From: Neoarius graeffei
Lineage: Eukaryota > Chordata > Actinopteri > Siluriformes > Ariidae
Length of the DNA: 64,000 bases
Direction: 5' to 3'
Assembly: GCF_027579695.1 (NCBI RefSeq)
Contig: NC_083577.1
Location: 30,369,198 to 30,433,197 of the forward strand
Position numbers and translations under genes: made by a program. Below, one piece after another: positions 63,589-64,000 of this stretch. Each line of letters begins with the position of its first letter. The stretch's first letter is position 1. The notes under the pieces were generated by a model, which worked only from the letters and a program-made list of their open reading frames with translations, searched no databases and had not been told where the DNA came from.

Positions 63589-64000
63589 CAGTGGCATGCA
63601 AAAGTTTGGGCACCCTTGCTGAAAATGTCTGTTACTGTGAATAGTTAAGTGAGCAGAAGATGAACTGATCCCCAAAAGGCGTAAGGGTAAAGATGACACA
63701 TTTCTTTAATATTTTCCACAAGATTACATTTTTATTTCCATCATTTCCAGGCGTAAAATACCAAAAAATGAAAAGGACCTGAAGCAAAAGTTTGGGCACC
63801 TGACATGGTCAGTACTTAGTAAAACCGCTTTGGCAAGTATCACAGCTTGTAAACACTTTTTGTAGCCAGCTAATAATCTTTCAGTTCTTACCTGGGGGAT
63901 TTTCACACGTTCGTCCTTGCAAAAGGCTTCGAGTTCTACAAGTTTCTTGGGCTGTCTTGCATGCACTGCTCTTTTTAGATCTATCCACAGATTTTCAATG
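63589..64000 (-). mobile_element. Tc1-like element running off the right edge
   Basis: The end CAGTGGCATGCAAAAGTTTG begins at 63589 after TA (63587-63588), inserted in the terminal fragment of another Tc1 family. The transposase is on the minus strand and enters from the right edge. Confidence 0.88.
63780..64000 (-). pseudogene. Tc1-like transposase C-terminus (partial)
   Basis: From the edge the minus strand reads IENLWIDLKRAVHARQPKKL, with the last catalytic Glu, then CKDERVKIPQVRTERLLAGY and QAVILAK. The usual short C-terminal end (GGxTxY-type) is replaced by unrelated residues and the frame runs past it, so it is probably damaged. The N-terminal part is outside the window. Confidence 0.8.

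Overview
This window is nuclear DNA of a ray-finned fish. The evidence is intron-exon structure with GT/AG splicing, a fish-type TRIM gene, part of a conserved vertebrate gene (ubxn4), and a very dense load of fish repeats: Tc1-like, hAT-like, PIF/Harbinger-like and Kolobok-like DNA transposons, one L1-clade LINE, one solo LTR and about ten copies of a tRNA-derived SINE of the Mermaid/DANA type. The SINE type would fit a catfish or other ostariophysan, but I cannot fix the species from sequence alone.

Only two host genes are supported. (1) 30532-34305 (+) is a complete six-exon TRIM E3 ligase gene (RING, B-box, coiled coil, PRY/SPRY; 467 codons; TRIM35/A33-like), with a perfect interferon-response element match just upstream of the ATG. 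A broken copy of its last exon lies at 14020-14400, so the window sits in a locally duplicated TRIM region. (2) 47654 to beyond the right edge (+) is the 5' part of ubxn4, which encodes the ER-membrane p97/VCP adaptor of ER-associated degradation. Exon 1 is at 47654-47735, exon 2 at 61064-61167, exon 3 (29 nt) at 61378-61406 and exon 4 at 63255-63373. Its first intron is 13.3 kb and is almost wholly transposons. Exon 2 as given carries one extra C that breaks the frame.

Layout: 1-796, no recognised feature. 797-8254, repeat block A1, a direct duplicate of A2 at 38653-44901; the two differ by one Tc1 insertion in A1, two SINE insertions in A2 and one tandem-repeat unit. 8951-14019, L1-type LINE on the minus strand with 5' end and ORF1 kept and 3' end lost, interrupted by a Harbinger-like element. 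14020-19920, broken TRIM last exon plus its 3' flank, filled by nested DNA transposons. 20246-22369, Harbinger element with two opposed gene remnants. 22370-26081, hAT remnant and a Tc1 element interrupted by a solo LTR that contains a 5S rRNA-like segment. 26082-30300, mostly Tc1 remnants and SINEs. 30477-34339, the TRIM gene. 34828-36209, two Harbinger-like MITEs in tandem sharing a TAA target. 36213-38652, transposon ORF scraps. 44927-47066, a Tc1-type MITE split by a Tc1 copy whose transposase is uninterrupted, the only one in the window. 47546-64000, ubxn4 and its transposon-filled introns.

I see no CRISPR, operon, phage or bacterial-type system. The most notable points are the history readable from empty/filled sites between duplicates, the ubxn4 exon-2 frame break, its microexon whose polypyrimidine tract is a CT microsatellite, inverted repeats flanking ubxn4 exons 2-3, a Tc1 copy rebuilt as a head-to-head chimera, and the 5S-like segment inside an LTR.
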